DNA of 64,000 nucleotides from Marthasterias glacialis (taxonomy: Eukaryota; Echinodermata; Asteroidea; Forcipulatida; Asteriidae): assembly GCA_911728455.2 (NCBI GenBank), contig OU452228.1, positions 6,138,001 through 6,202,000 of the forward strand, in the 5' to 3' direction. The translations under genes and the position numbers were made by a program. The first letter of the stretch is position 1; each line of letters starts with the position of its first letter. The notes beneath the pieces were generated by a model that had not been told where the DNA came from, ran no database searches, and was given only the letters and a program-made list of their open reading frames with translations. Below, piece by piece: positions 48,101 through 58,656 of the stretch.

Positions 48101-49891
48101 CTGCAGGTATAAAAAATTTCTCTCTAGCCTCATTATTTCTGGAGTTATTGGCCGTGGTGCTGCCGACTTCTTTTTTCGGTGTTTTTTTTTTGCTGGCTTC
48201 GGTCCAGCACACACGTAGCGGCCTTGGCTATTGTTGACGTACACACAGCATGGCCGTATGCACTGGACATCCTCGGGGTGTCCTCTCTCCGCGGTCCCTG
48301 GCATCCTCCTTGTTTATCCTGCTGCCCCAAGACCGGCATTTTCGGAAAGCCCATGAGCAGGGCTTTCCAACAGTGTTAGACTTGTCACTTTCCCACCATT
48401 ACGTGGGGAAATAGAGCCGTTGCTAAGTCTTGTTTTCACTCTGTTACAGCTTCGTGTACAAAAGTGCCATTAGACAGGCGTTTGAAACGCATTCGGAGCA
48501 GCCCCGCTCCCTGGTGGTTTCAAGGTGGAAGATGGCCCTAGCTGGCCGGGAAAACCAGATTTTCGGATGCAGGACTATGGCAGCTACCTGCAGGTATAAA
48601 CAATTTCTCTCTAGCACCATTATTTCTGGAGTTATTGGCCGTGGTGCTGCCGACTTCTTTTTTCGGTGTTTTTTTTTTGCTGGCTTCGGTCCATCACACA
48701 CGTAGCGGCCTTGGCTATTGTTGACGTACACACAGCATGGCCGTATGCACTGGACATCCTCGGGGTGTCCTCTCTCCGCGGTCCCTGGCATCCTCCTTGT
48801 TCATCCTGCTGCCCCAAGACCGGCATTTTCGGAAAACCCATGAGCAGGGCTTTCCAACAGTGTTAGACTTGTCACTTTCCCACCATTACTTGGGGAAATA
48901 GAGCCGTTGCTAAGTTTTGTTTTCACTCTGTTACAGCTTCGTGTACAAAAGTGCCATTAGACAGGCGTTTGAAGCGCATTCGGAGCAGTCCTGCTCCCTG
49001 GTGGTTTCAAGGTGGAAGATGGCCCTGGCTGGCCGGGAAAACCAGATTTTCGGATGCAGGACTATGGCAACTACCTGCAGGTATAAAAAATTTCTCTCTA
49101 GCTCCATTATTTCTGGAGTTATTGGCCGTGGTGCTGCCGACTTCTTTTTTCGGTGTTTTTTTTTTGCTGGCTTCGGTCCATCACACACGTAGCGGCCTTG
49201 GCTATTGTTGACGTACACACAGCATGGCCGTATGCACTGGACATCCTCGGGGTGTCCTCTCTCCGCGGTCCCTGGCATCCTCCCTGTTTATCCTGCTGCC
49301 CCAAGACCGGCATTTTCGGAAAGCCCATGAGCAGGGCTTTCCAACAGTGTTAGACTTGTCACTTTCCCACCATTACTTTGGGAGATAGAGCCGTTGCTAA
49401 GTATTGTTTTCACTCTGTTACAGCTTCGTGTACAGAAGTGCCATTAGACAGGCGTTTGAAACGCGTTCGGAGCAGCCCCGCTCCCTGGTGGTTTCAAGTT
49501 GGAAGATGGCCCTGGCTGGCCAGGAAAACCAAATTTGTCGATGCAGGACTATGGCAGCTACCTGCAGGTATAAAAAATTTCTCTCTAGCCTCATTATTTC
49601 TGGAGTTATTGGCCGTGGTGCTGCCGACTTCTTTTTTCGGTGTTTTTTTTTTTGCTGGCTTCGGTCCAGCACACACGTAGCGGCCTTGGCTATTGTTGAC
49701 GTACACACAGCATGGCCGTATGCACTGGACATCCTCGGGGTGTCCTCTCTCCGCGGTCCCTGGCATCCTCCTTGTTTATCCTGCTGCCCCAAGACCGGCA
49801 TTTTCGGAAAGCCCATGAGCAGGGCTTTCCAACAGTGTTAGACTTGTCACTTTCCCACCATTACTTGGGGAAATAGAGCCGTTGCTAAGTC
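42119..49891. repeat. Three-monomer higher-order repeat, about five copies (units 87-102)
   Basis: Three unit types alternate at about 1,462 bp. Type A (87, 90, 94, 97, 100; anchors 42119, 43580, 45505, 46968, 48430) has TTGTTCATCC and AAAACCC. Type B (88, 91, 92, 95, 98, 101; anchors 42606, 44068, 44555, 45993, 47455, 48917) has AAGTTTTG and ATGGCAACTACC. Type C (89, 93, 96, 99, 102; anchors 43093, 45042, 46480, 47943, 49404) has AAGTATTG and GGCCAGGAAA. Unit 92 is an extra B. Units 91 and 95 share GCTTGCTTCGG and CCCGAAG, 1,925 bp apart. Type C splits into a GCAACGC form (89, 93) and a GTACAGAAG form (96, 99, 102). Confidence 0.94.
45042..45504. repeat. 463-bp unit 93 with a 24-bp deletion
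   Basis: CACGTACACACAG near 45311-45323 replaces the usual stretch between ACGTAGCGGCC and GACGTACACAC. The lost 24 bases lie between two ACGTA copies and one ACGTA is kept, as expected for slippage or microhomology-mediated joining. The unit is otherwise like unit 89, so the deletion came after that copying. Confidence 0.93.
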
Positions 49892-51840
49892 TTGTTTTCA
49901 CTCTGTTACAGCTTCGTGTACAAAAGTGCCATTAGACAGGCGTTTGAAACGCATTCGGAGCAGCCCCGCTCCCTGGTGGTTTCAAGGTGGAAGATGGCCC
50001 TGGCTGGCCGGGAAAACCAGATTTTCGGATGCAGGACTATGGCAGCTACCTGCAGGTATAAAAAATTTCTCTCTAGCTCCATTATTTCTGGAGTTATTGG
50101 CCGTGGTGCTGCCGACTTCTTTTTTCGGTGTTTTTTTTTTTGCTGGCTTCGGTCCAGCACACACGTAGCGGCCTTGGCTATTGTTGACGTACACACAGCA
50201 TGGCCGTATGCACTGGACATCCTCGGGGTGTCCTCTCTCCGCGGTCCCTGGCATCCTCCTTGTTTATCCTGCAGCCCCAAAACCGGCATTTTTGGAAAGC
50301 CCATGAGCAGGGCTTTCCAACAGTGTTAGACTTGTCACTTTCCCACCATTACTTGGGGAGATAGAGCCGTTGCTAAGTATTGTTTTCACACTGTTACAGC
50401 TTCGTGTACAAAAGTGCCATTAGACAGGCGTTTGAAACGCGTTCGGAGCAGCAACGCTCCCTGGTGGTTTCAAGTTGGAAGATGGCCCTGGCTGGCCAGG
50501 AAAACCAAATTTTCCGATGCAGGACTATGGCAGCTACCTGCAGGTATAAAAAATTTCTCTCTAGCCTCATTATTTCTGGAGTTATTGGCCGTGGTGCTGC
50601 CGACTTCTTTTTTCGGCGTTTTTTTTTTGCTGGCTTCGGTCCAGCACACACGTAGCGGCCTTGGCTATTGTTGACGTACACACAGCATGGCCGTATGCAC
50701 TGGACATCCTCGGGGTGTCCTCTCTCCGCGGTCCCTGGCATCCTCCTTGTTTATCCTGCTGCCCCAAGACCGGCATTTTCGGAAATCCCATGAGCAGGGC
50801 TTTCCAACAGTGTTAGACTTGTCACTTTCCCACCATTACTTGGGGAAATAGAGCCGTTGCTAAGTCTTGTTTTCACTCTGTTACAGCTTCGTGTACAAAA
50901 GTGCCATTAGACAGGCGTTTGAAACGCATTCGGAGCAGCCCCGCTCCCTGGTGGTTTCAAGGTGGAAGATGGCCCTGGCTGGCCGGGAAAACCAGATTTT
51001 CCGATGCAGGACTATGGCAGCTACCTGCAGGTATAAAAAATTTCTCTCTAGCTCCATTATTTCTGGAGTTATTGGCCGTGGTGCTGCCGACTTCTTTTTT
51101 CGGTGTTTTTTTTTTGCTGGCTTCGGTCCAGCACACACGTAGCGGCCTTGGCTATTGTTGACGTACACACAGCATGGCCGTATGCACTGGACATCCTCGG
51201 GGTGTCCTCTCTCCGCGGTCCCTGGCATCCTCCTTGTTTATCCTGCAGCCCCAAAACCGGCATTTTTGGAAAGCCCATGAGCAGGGCTTTCCAACAGTGT
51301 TAGACTTGTCACTTTCCCACCATTACTTGGGGAGATAGAGCCGTTGCTAAGTCTTGTTTTCACACTGTTACAGCTTCGTGTACAAAAGTGCCATTAGACA
51401 GGCGTTTGAAACGCGTTCGGAGCAGCAACGTTCCCTGGTGGTTTCAAATTGGAAGATGGCCCTGGCTGGCCAGGAAAACCAAATTTTCCGATGCAGGACT
51501 ATGGCAGCTACCTGCAGGTATAAACAATTTCTCTCTAGCCTCATTATTTCTGGAGTTATTGGCCGTGGTGCTGCCGACTTCTTTTTTCGGCGTTTTTTTT
51601 TTGCTGGCTTCGGTCCAGCACACACGTAGCGGCCTTGGCTATTGTTGACGTACACACAGCATGGCCGTATGCACTGGACATCCTCGGGGTGTCCTCTCTC
51701 CGCGGTCCCTGGCATCCTCCTTGTTTATCCTGCTGCCCCAAGACCGGCATTTTCGGAAAGCCCATGAGCAGGGCTTTCCAACAGTGTTAGACTTGTCACT
51801 TTCCCACCATTACTTGGGGAAATAGAGCCGTTGCTAAGTC
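49892..51840. repeat. Two-monomer repeat, two copies (units 103-106)
   Basis: Anchors 49892, 50380, 50867, 51354, a period of 974-975 bp. Units 103 and 105 share CCCAAAACCGG. Units 104 and 106 share TTTTCACACTGTTACAG and GCAACG. Unit 106 adds AACGTTCCC and CAAATTGGAAG. Confidence 0.92.
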
Positions 51841-52816
51841 TTGTTTTCACTCTGTTACAGCTTCGTGTACAAAAGTGCCATTAGACAGGCGTTTGAAACG
51901 CATTCGGAGCAGCCCCGCTCCCTGGTGGTTTCAAGGTGGAAGATGGCCCTGGCTGGCCGGGAAAACCAGATTTTCGGATGCAGGACTATGGCAGCTACCT
52001 GCAGGTATAAACAATTTCTCTCTAGCTCCATTATTTCTGGAGTTATTGGCCGTGGTGCTGCCGACTTCTTTTTTCGGTGTTTTTTTTTTTGCTGGCTTCG
52101 GTCCATCACACACGTAGCGGCCTTGGCTATTGTTGACGTACACACAGCATGGCCGTATGCACTGGACATCCTCGGGGTGTCCTCTCTCCGCGGTCCCTGG
52201 CATCCTCCTTGTTCATCCTGCTGCCCCAAGACCGGCATTTTCGGAAAACCCATGAGCAGGGCTTTCCAACAGTGTTAGACTTGTCACTTTCCCACCATTA
52301 CTTTGGGAGATAGAGCCGTTGCTAAGTATTGTTTTCACTCTGTTACAGCTTCGTGTACAAAAGTGCCATTAGACAGGCGTTTGAAGCGCATTCGGAGCAG
52401 TCCTGCTCCCTGGTGGTTTCAAGGTGGAAGATGGCCCTGGCTTGCCGGGAAAACCAAATTTTCGGATGCAGGACTATGGCAGCTACCTGCAGGTATAAAA
52501 AATTTCTCTCTAGCCTCATTATTTCTGGAGTTATTGGCCGTGGTGCTGCCGACCTTTTTTTTCGGCGTTTTTTTTTTTGCTGGCTTCGGTCCAGCACACA
52601 CGTAGCGGCCTTGGCTATTGTTGACGTACACACAGCATGGCCGTATGCACTGGACATCCTCGGGGTGTCCTCTCTCCGCGGTCCCTGGCATCCTCCTTGT
52701 TTATCCTGCAGCCCCAAGACCGGCATTTTCGGAAAGCCCATGAGCAGGGCTTTCCAACAGTGTTAGACTTGTCACTTTCCCACCATTACTTTGGGAGATA
52801 GAGCCGTTGCTAAGTC
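51841..52816. repeat. Satellite units 107-108
   Basis: Anchors 51841 and 52329. Unit 107 is a type A unit of the 42-50 kb block (TTGTTCATCC, AAAACCC) lying outside it. Unit 108 has GGCTTGCCGGG and CGACCTTTTTTTTCGG. Confidence 0.92.
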
Positions 52817-55732
52817 TTGTTTTCACTCTGTTACAGCTTCGTGTACAAAAGTGCCATTAGACAGGCGTTTGAAGCGCATTCGGAGCAGCCCCGCTCCCTG
52901 GTGGTTTCAAGGTGGAAGATGGCCCTGGCTGGCCGGGAAAACAAGATTTTCGGATGCAGGACTATGGCAGCTACCTGCAGGTATAAACAATTTCTCTCTA
53001 GCCCCATTATTTCTGGAGTTATTGGCCGTGGTGCTGCCGATTTCTTTTTTCGGTGTTTTTTTTTTGCTGGCTTCGGTCCAGCACACACGTAGCTATTGTT
53101 GACGTACACACAGCATGGCCGTATGCACTGGACATCCTCGGGGTGTCCTCTCTCCGCGGTCCCTGGCATCCTCCTTGTTTATCCTGCTGCCCCAAGACCA
53201 GCATTTTCGGAAAGCCCATGAGCAGGGCTTTCCAACAGTGTTAGACTTGTCACTTTCCCACCATTACTTGGGGAGATAGAGCCGTTGCTAAGTCTTGTTT
53301 TCACTCTGTTACAGCTTCGTGTACAAAAGTGCCATTAGACAGGCGTTTGAAACGCGTTCGGAGCAGCAACGCTCCCTGGTGGTTTCAAGTTGGAAGATGG
53401 CCCTGGCTGGCCAGGAAAACCAGATTTTCCGATGCAGGACTATGGCAGCTACCTGCAGGTATAAAAAATTTCTCTCTAGCCTCATTATTTCTGGAGTTAT
53501 TGGCCGTGGTGCTGCCGACTTCTTTTTTCGGTGTTTTTTTTTTGCTGGCTTCGGTCCATCACACACGTAGCGGCCTTGGCTATTGTTGACGTACACACAG
53601 CATGGCCGTATGCACTGGACATCCTCGGGGTGTCCTCTCTCCGCGGTCCTTGGCATCCTCCTTGTTTATCCTGCTGCCCCAAGACCGGCATTTTCGGAAA
53701 GCCCATGAGCAGGGCTTTCAAACAGTGTTAGACTTGTCACTTTCCAAACATTACTTGGGGAAATAGAGCCGTTGCTAAGTCTTGTTTTCACTCTGTTACA
53801 GCTTCGTGTACAAAAGTGCCATTAGACAGGCGTTTGAAACGCATTCGGAGCAGCCCCGCTCCCTGGTAGTTTCAAGGTGGAAGATGGCCCTGGCTGGCCG
53901 GGAAAACCAGATTTTCGGATGCAGGACTATGGCAGCTACCTGCAGGTATAAACAATTTCTCTCTAGCTCCATTATTTCTGGAGTTATTGGCCGTGGTGCT
54001 GCCGACTTCTTTTTTCGGTGTTTTTTTTTTTTGCTGGCTTCGGTCCATCACACACGTAGCGGCCTTGGCTATTGTTGACGTACACACAGCATGGCCGTAT
54101 GCACTGGACATCCTCGGGGTGTCCTCTCTCCGCGGTCCCTGGCATCCTCCTTGTTTATCCTGCAGCCCCAAGACCGGCATTTTCGGAAAGCCCATGAGCA
54201 GGGCTTTCCAACAGTGTTAGACTTGTCACTTTCCCACCATTACTTGGGGAGATAGAGCCGTTGCTAAGTCTTGTTTTCACTCTGTTACAGCTTCGTGTAC
54301 AAAAGTGCCATTAGACAGGCGTTTGAAACGAATTCGGAGCAGCCCCGCTCCCTGGTGGTTTCAAGGTGGAAGATGGCCCTGGCTGGCCGGGAAAACCAGA
54401 TTTTCGGATGCAGGACTATGGCAGCTACCTGCAGGTATAAAAAAATTCTCTCTAGCTCCATTATTTATGGAGTTATTGGCCGTGGTGCTGCCGACTTCTT
54501 TTTTCGGTGTTTTTTTTTTTGCTGGCTTCGGTCCATCACACACGTAGCGGCCTTGGCTATTGTTGACGTACACACAGCATGGCCGTATGCACTGGGCATC
54601 CTCGGGGTGTCCTCTCTCCGCGGTCCCTGGCATCCTCCCTGTTAATCCTGCAGCCCCAAGACCGGCATTTTTGGAAAGCCCATGAGCAGGGCTTTCCAAC
54701 AGTGTTAGACTTGTCACTTTCCCACCATTACTTTGGGAGATAGAGCCCTTGCTAAGTATTGTTTTCACTCTGTTACAGCTTCGTGTACAAAAGTGCCATT
54801 AGACAGGCGTTTGAAACGCGTTCGGAGCAGCCCCGCTCCCTGGTGGTTTCAAGTTGGAAGATGGCCCTGGCTGGCCAGGAAAACCAAATTTTCCGATGCA
54901 GGACTATGGCAGCTACCTGCAGGTATAAACAATTTCTCTCTAGCCCAATTATTTCTGGAGTTATTGGCCGTGGTGCTGCCGACTTCTTTTTTCGGTGTTT
55001 TTTTTTGCTGGCTTCGGTCCAGCACACACGTAGCGGCCTTGGCTATTGTTGACGTACACACAGCATGGCCGTATGCACTGGACATCCTCGGGGTGTCCTC
55101 TCTCCGCGGTCCCTGGCATCCTTCCTGTTTATCCTGCAGCCCCAAGACCGGCATTTTCGGAAAGCCCATGAGCAGGGCTTTCCAACAGTGTTAGACTTGT
55201 CACTTTCCCACCATTACTTGGGGAGATAGAGCCGTTGCTAAGTCTTGTTTTCACTCTGTTACAGCTTCGTGTACAAAAGTGCCATTAGACAGGCGTTTGA
55301 AGCGCATTCGGAGCAGCCCCGCTCCCTGGTGGTTTCAAGGTGGAAGATGGCCCTGGCTGGCCGGAAAAACCACCTTTTTGGATGCAGGACTATGGCAGCT
55401 ACCTGCAGGTATAAAAAAATTCTCTCTAGCCCCATTATTTCTGGAGTTATTGGCCGTGGTGCTGCCGATTTCTTTTTTTTTCTTCTTTTTTTTGCTGGCT
55501 TCGGTCCAGCACACACGTAGCAGCCTTGGCTTTTTTTTGACGTACACACAGCATGGCCGTATGCACTGGACATCCTCGGGGTGTCCTCTCTCCGCGGTCC
55601 CTGGCATCCTTCCTGTTTATCCTGCAGCCCCAAGACCGGCATTTTCGGAAAGCCCATGAGCAGGGCTTTCCAACAGTGTTAGACTTGTCACTTTCCCACC
55701 ATTACTTGGGGAGATAGAGCCGTTGCTAAGTC
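52817..55732. repeat. Six-monomer block, left copy (units 109-114)
   Basis: Anchors 52817, 53295, 53782, 54271, 54759, 55245; total 2,916 bp. Rare features in order: AAAACAAGATTT with a 9-bp loss (GTAGCTATTG), GCAACGC with TTTCAAACAG and TTTCCAAACATT, AACGAATTCGG with CTGTTAATCC, AGCCCTTGCTAAG with AGCCCAATTATT, and the T-rich unit 114. The same series recurs 5,840 bp to the right. Confidence 0.95.
55245..55732. repeat. T-enriched unit 114
   Basis: This unit gained T or A at several sites at once: CCACCTTTTTGG, GATTTCTTTTTTTTTCTTC, GGCTTTTTTTTGACG and CCGGAAAAACC. The usual TTTTTTCGGTG segment is replaced by a nearly pure pyrimidine tract. The same set is found in unit 126. Confidence 0.92.
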
Positions 55733-58656
55733 TTGTTTTCACTCTGTTACAGCTTCGTGTACAAAAGTGCCATTAGACAGGCGTTTGAAGCGCATTCGGA
55801 GCAGTCCTGCTCCCTGGTGGTTTCAAGTTGGAAGATGGCCCTGGCTGGCCAGGAAAACCAAATTTTCCGATGCAGGACTATGGCAGCTACCTGCAGGTAT
55901 AAACAATTTCTCTCTAGCCTCATTATTTCTGGAGTTATTGGCCGTGGTGCTGCCGACTTCTTTTTTCGGCGTTTTTTTTTTGCTGGCTTCGGTCCAGCAC
56001 ACACGTAGCGGCCTTGGCTATTGTTGACGTACACACAGCATGGCCGTATGCACTGGACATCCTCGGGGTGTCCTCTCTCCGCGGTCCCTGGCATCCTCCT
56101 TGTTTATCCTGCTGCCCCAAGACCGGCATTTTCGGAAAGCCCATGAGCAGGGCTTTCCAACAGTGTTAGACTTGTCACTTTCCCACCATTACTTGGGGAA
56201 ATAGAGCCGTTGCTAAGTCTTGTTTTCACTCTGTTACAGCTTCGTGTACAAAAGTGCCATTAGACAGGCGTTTGAAACGCATTCGGAGCAGCCCCGCTCC
56301 CTGGTGGTTTCAAGGTGGAAGATGGCCCTGGCTGGCCGGGAAAACCAGATTTTCGGATGCAGGACTATGGCAGCTACCTGCAGGTATAAACAATTTCTCT
56401 CTAGCTCCATTATTTCTGGAGTTATTGGCCGTGGTGCTGCCGACTTCTTTTTTCGGTGTTTTTTTTTTTGCTGGCTTCGGTCCATCACACACGTAGCGGC
56501 CTTGGCTATTGTTGACGTACACACAGCATGGCCGTATGCACTGGACATCCTCGGGGTGTCCTCTCTCCGCGGTCCCTGGCATCCTCCTTGTTCATCCTGC
56601 TGCCCCAAGACCGGCATTTTCGGAAAACCCATGAGCAGGGCTTTCCAACAGTGTTAGACTTGTCACTTTCCCACCATTACTTGGGGAAATAGAGCCGTTG
56701 CTAAGTCTTGTTTTCACTCTGTTACAGCTTCGTGTACAAAAGTGCCATTAGACAGGCGTTTGAAACGCATTCGGAGCAGCCCCGCTCCCTGGTGGTTTCA
56801 AGATGGAAGATGGCCCTGGCTGGCCGGGAAAACCAGATTTTCGGATGCAGGACTATGGCAGCTACCTGCAGGTATTAACAATTTCTCTCTAGCTCCATTA
56901 TTTCTGGAGTTATTGGCCGTGGTGCTGCCGACTTCTTTTTTCGGTGTTTTTTTTTGTGCTGGCTTCGGTCCAGCACACACGTAGCGGCCTTGGCTATTGT
57001 TGACGTACACACAGCATTGCCGTATGCACTGGACATCCTCGGGGTGTCCTCTCTCCGCGGTCCCTGGCATCCTCCCTGTTTATCCTGCTGCCCCAAGACC
57101 GGCATTTTCGGAAAGCCCATGAGCAGGGCTTTCCAACAGTGTTAGACTTGTCACTTTCCCACCATTACTTGGGGAGATAGAGCCGTTGCTAAGTCTTGTT
57201 TTCACTCTGTTACAGCTTCGTGTACAAAAGTGCCATTAGACAGGCGTTTGAAGCGCATTCGGAGCAGTCCTGCTCCCTGGTGGTTTCAAGGTGGAAGATG
57301 GCCCTGGCTGGCCGGGAAAACCAGATTTTCGGATGCAGGACTATGGCAACTACCTGCAGGTATAAAAAATTTCTCTCTAGCTCCATTATTTCTGGAGTTA
57401 TTGGCCGTGGTGCTGCCGACTTCTTTTTTCGGTGTTTTTTTTTGCTGGCTTCGGTCCATCACACACGTAGCGGCCTTGGCTATTGTTGACGTACACACAG
57501 CATGGCCGTATGCACTGGACATCCTCGGGGTGTCCTCTCTCCGCAGTCCTTGGCATCCTCCCTGTTTATCCTGCAGCCCCAAGACCGGCATTTTTGGAAA
57601 GCCCATGAGCAGGGCTTTCCAACAGTGTTAGACTTGTCACTTTCCCACCATTACTTTGGGAGATAGAGCCGTTGCTAAGTATTGTTTTCACTCTGTTACA
57701 GCTTCGTGTACAGAAGTGCCATTAGACAGGCGTTTGAAACGCGTTCGGAGCAGCCCCGCTCCCTGGTGGTTTCAAGTTGGAAGATGGCCCTGGCTGGCCA
57801 GGAAAACCAAATTTTTCGATGCAGGACTATGGCAGCTACCTGCAGGTATAAAAAATTTCTCTCTAGCCTCATTATTTCTGGAGTTATTGGCCGTGGTGCT
57901 GCCGACTTCTTTTTTCGGTGTTTTTTTTTTTTGCTGGCTTCGGTCCAGCACACACGTAGCGGCCTTGGCTATTGTTGACGTACACACAGCATGGCCGTAT
58001 GCACTGGACATCCTCGGGGTGTCCTCTCTCCGCGGTCCCTGGCATCCTCCTTGTTTATCCTGCTGCCCCAAGACCGGCATTTTCGGAAAGCCCATGAGCA
58101 GGGCTTTCCAACAGTGTTAGACTTGTCACTTTCCCACCATTACTTGGGGAAATAGAGCCGTTGCTAAGTCTTGTTTTCACTCTGTTACAGCTTCGTGTAC
58201 AAAAGTGCCATTAGACAGGCGTTTGAAACGCATTCGGAGCAGCCCCGCTCCCTGGTGGTTTCAAGGTGGAAGATGGCCCTGGCTGGCCGGGAAAACCAGA
58301 TTTTCGGATGCAGGACTATGGCAGCTACCTGCAGGTATTAAAAATTTCTCTCTAGCTCCATTATTTCTGGAGTTATTGGCCGTGGTGCTGCCGACTTCTT
58401 TTTTCGGTTTTTTTTTTTGCTGGCTTCGGTCCAGCACACACGTAGCGGCCTTGGCTATTGTTGACGTACACACAGCATGGCCGTATGCACTGGACATCCT
58501 CGGGGTGTCCTCTCTCCGCGGTCCCTGGCATCCTCCTTGTTTATCCTGCAGCCCCAAGACCGGCATTTTCGGAAAGCCCATGAGCAGGGCTTTCCAACAG
58601 TGTTAGACTTGTCACTTTCCCACCATTACTTTGGGAGATAGAGCCGTTGCTAAGTC
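55733..58656. repeat. Satellite units 115-120 between the two six-monomer blocks
   Basis: Anchors 55733, 56220, 56708, 57196, 57682, 58171. Units 116, 118 and 119 belong to types A, B and C of the 42-50 kb block (TTGTTCATCC; ATGGCAACTACC; GTACAGAAG). Units 117 and 120 have TATTAA in place of TATAAA, and unit 117 also has TTTTGTGCTGG after the T-run. Confidence 0.92.
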
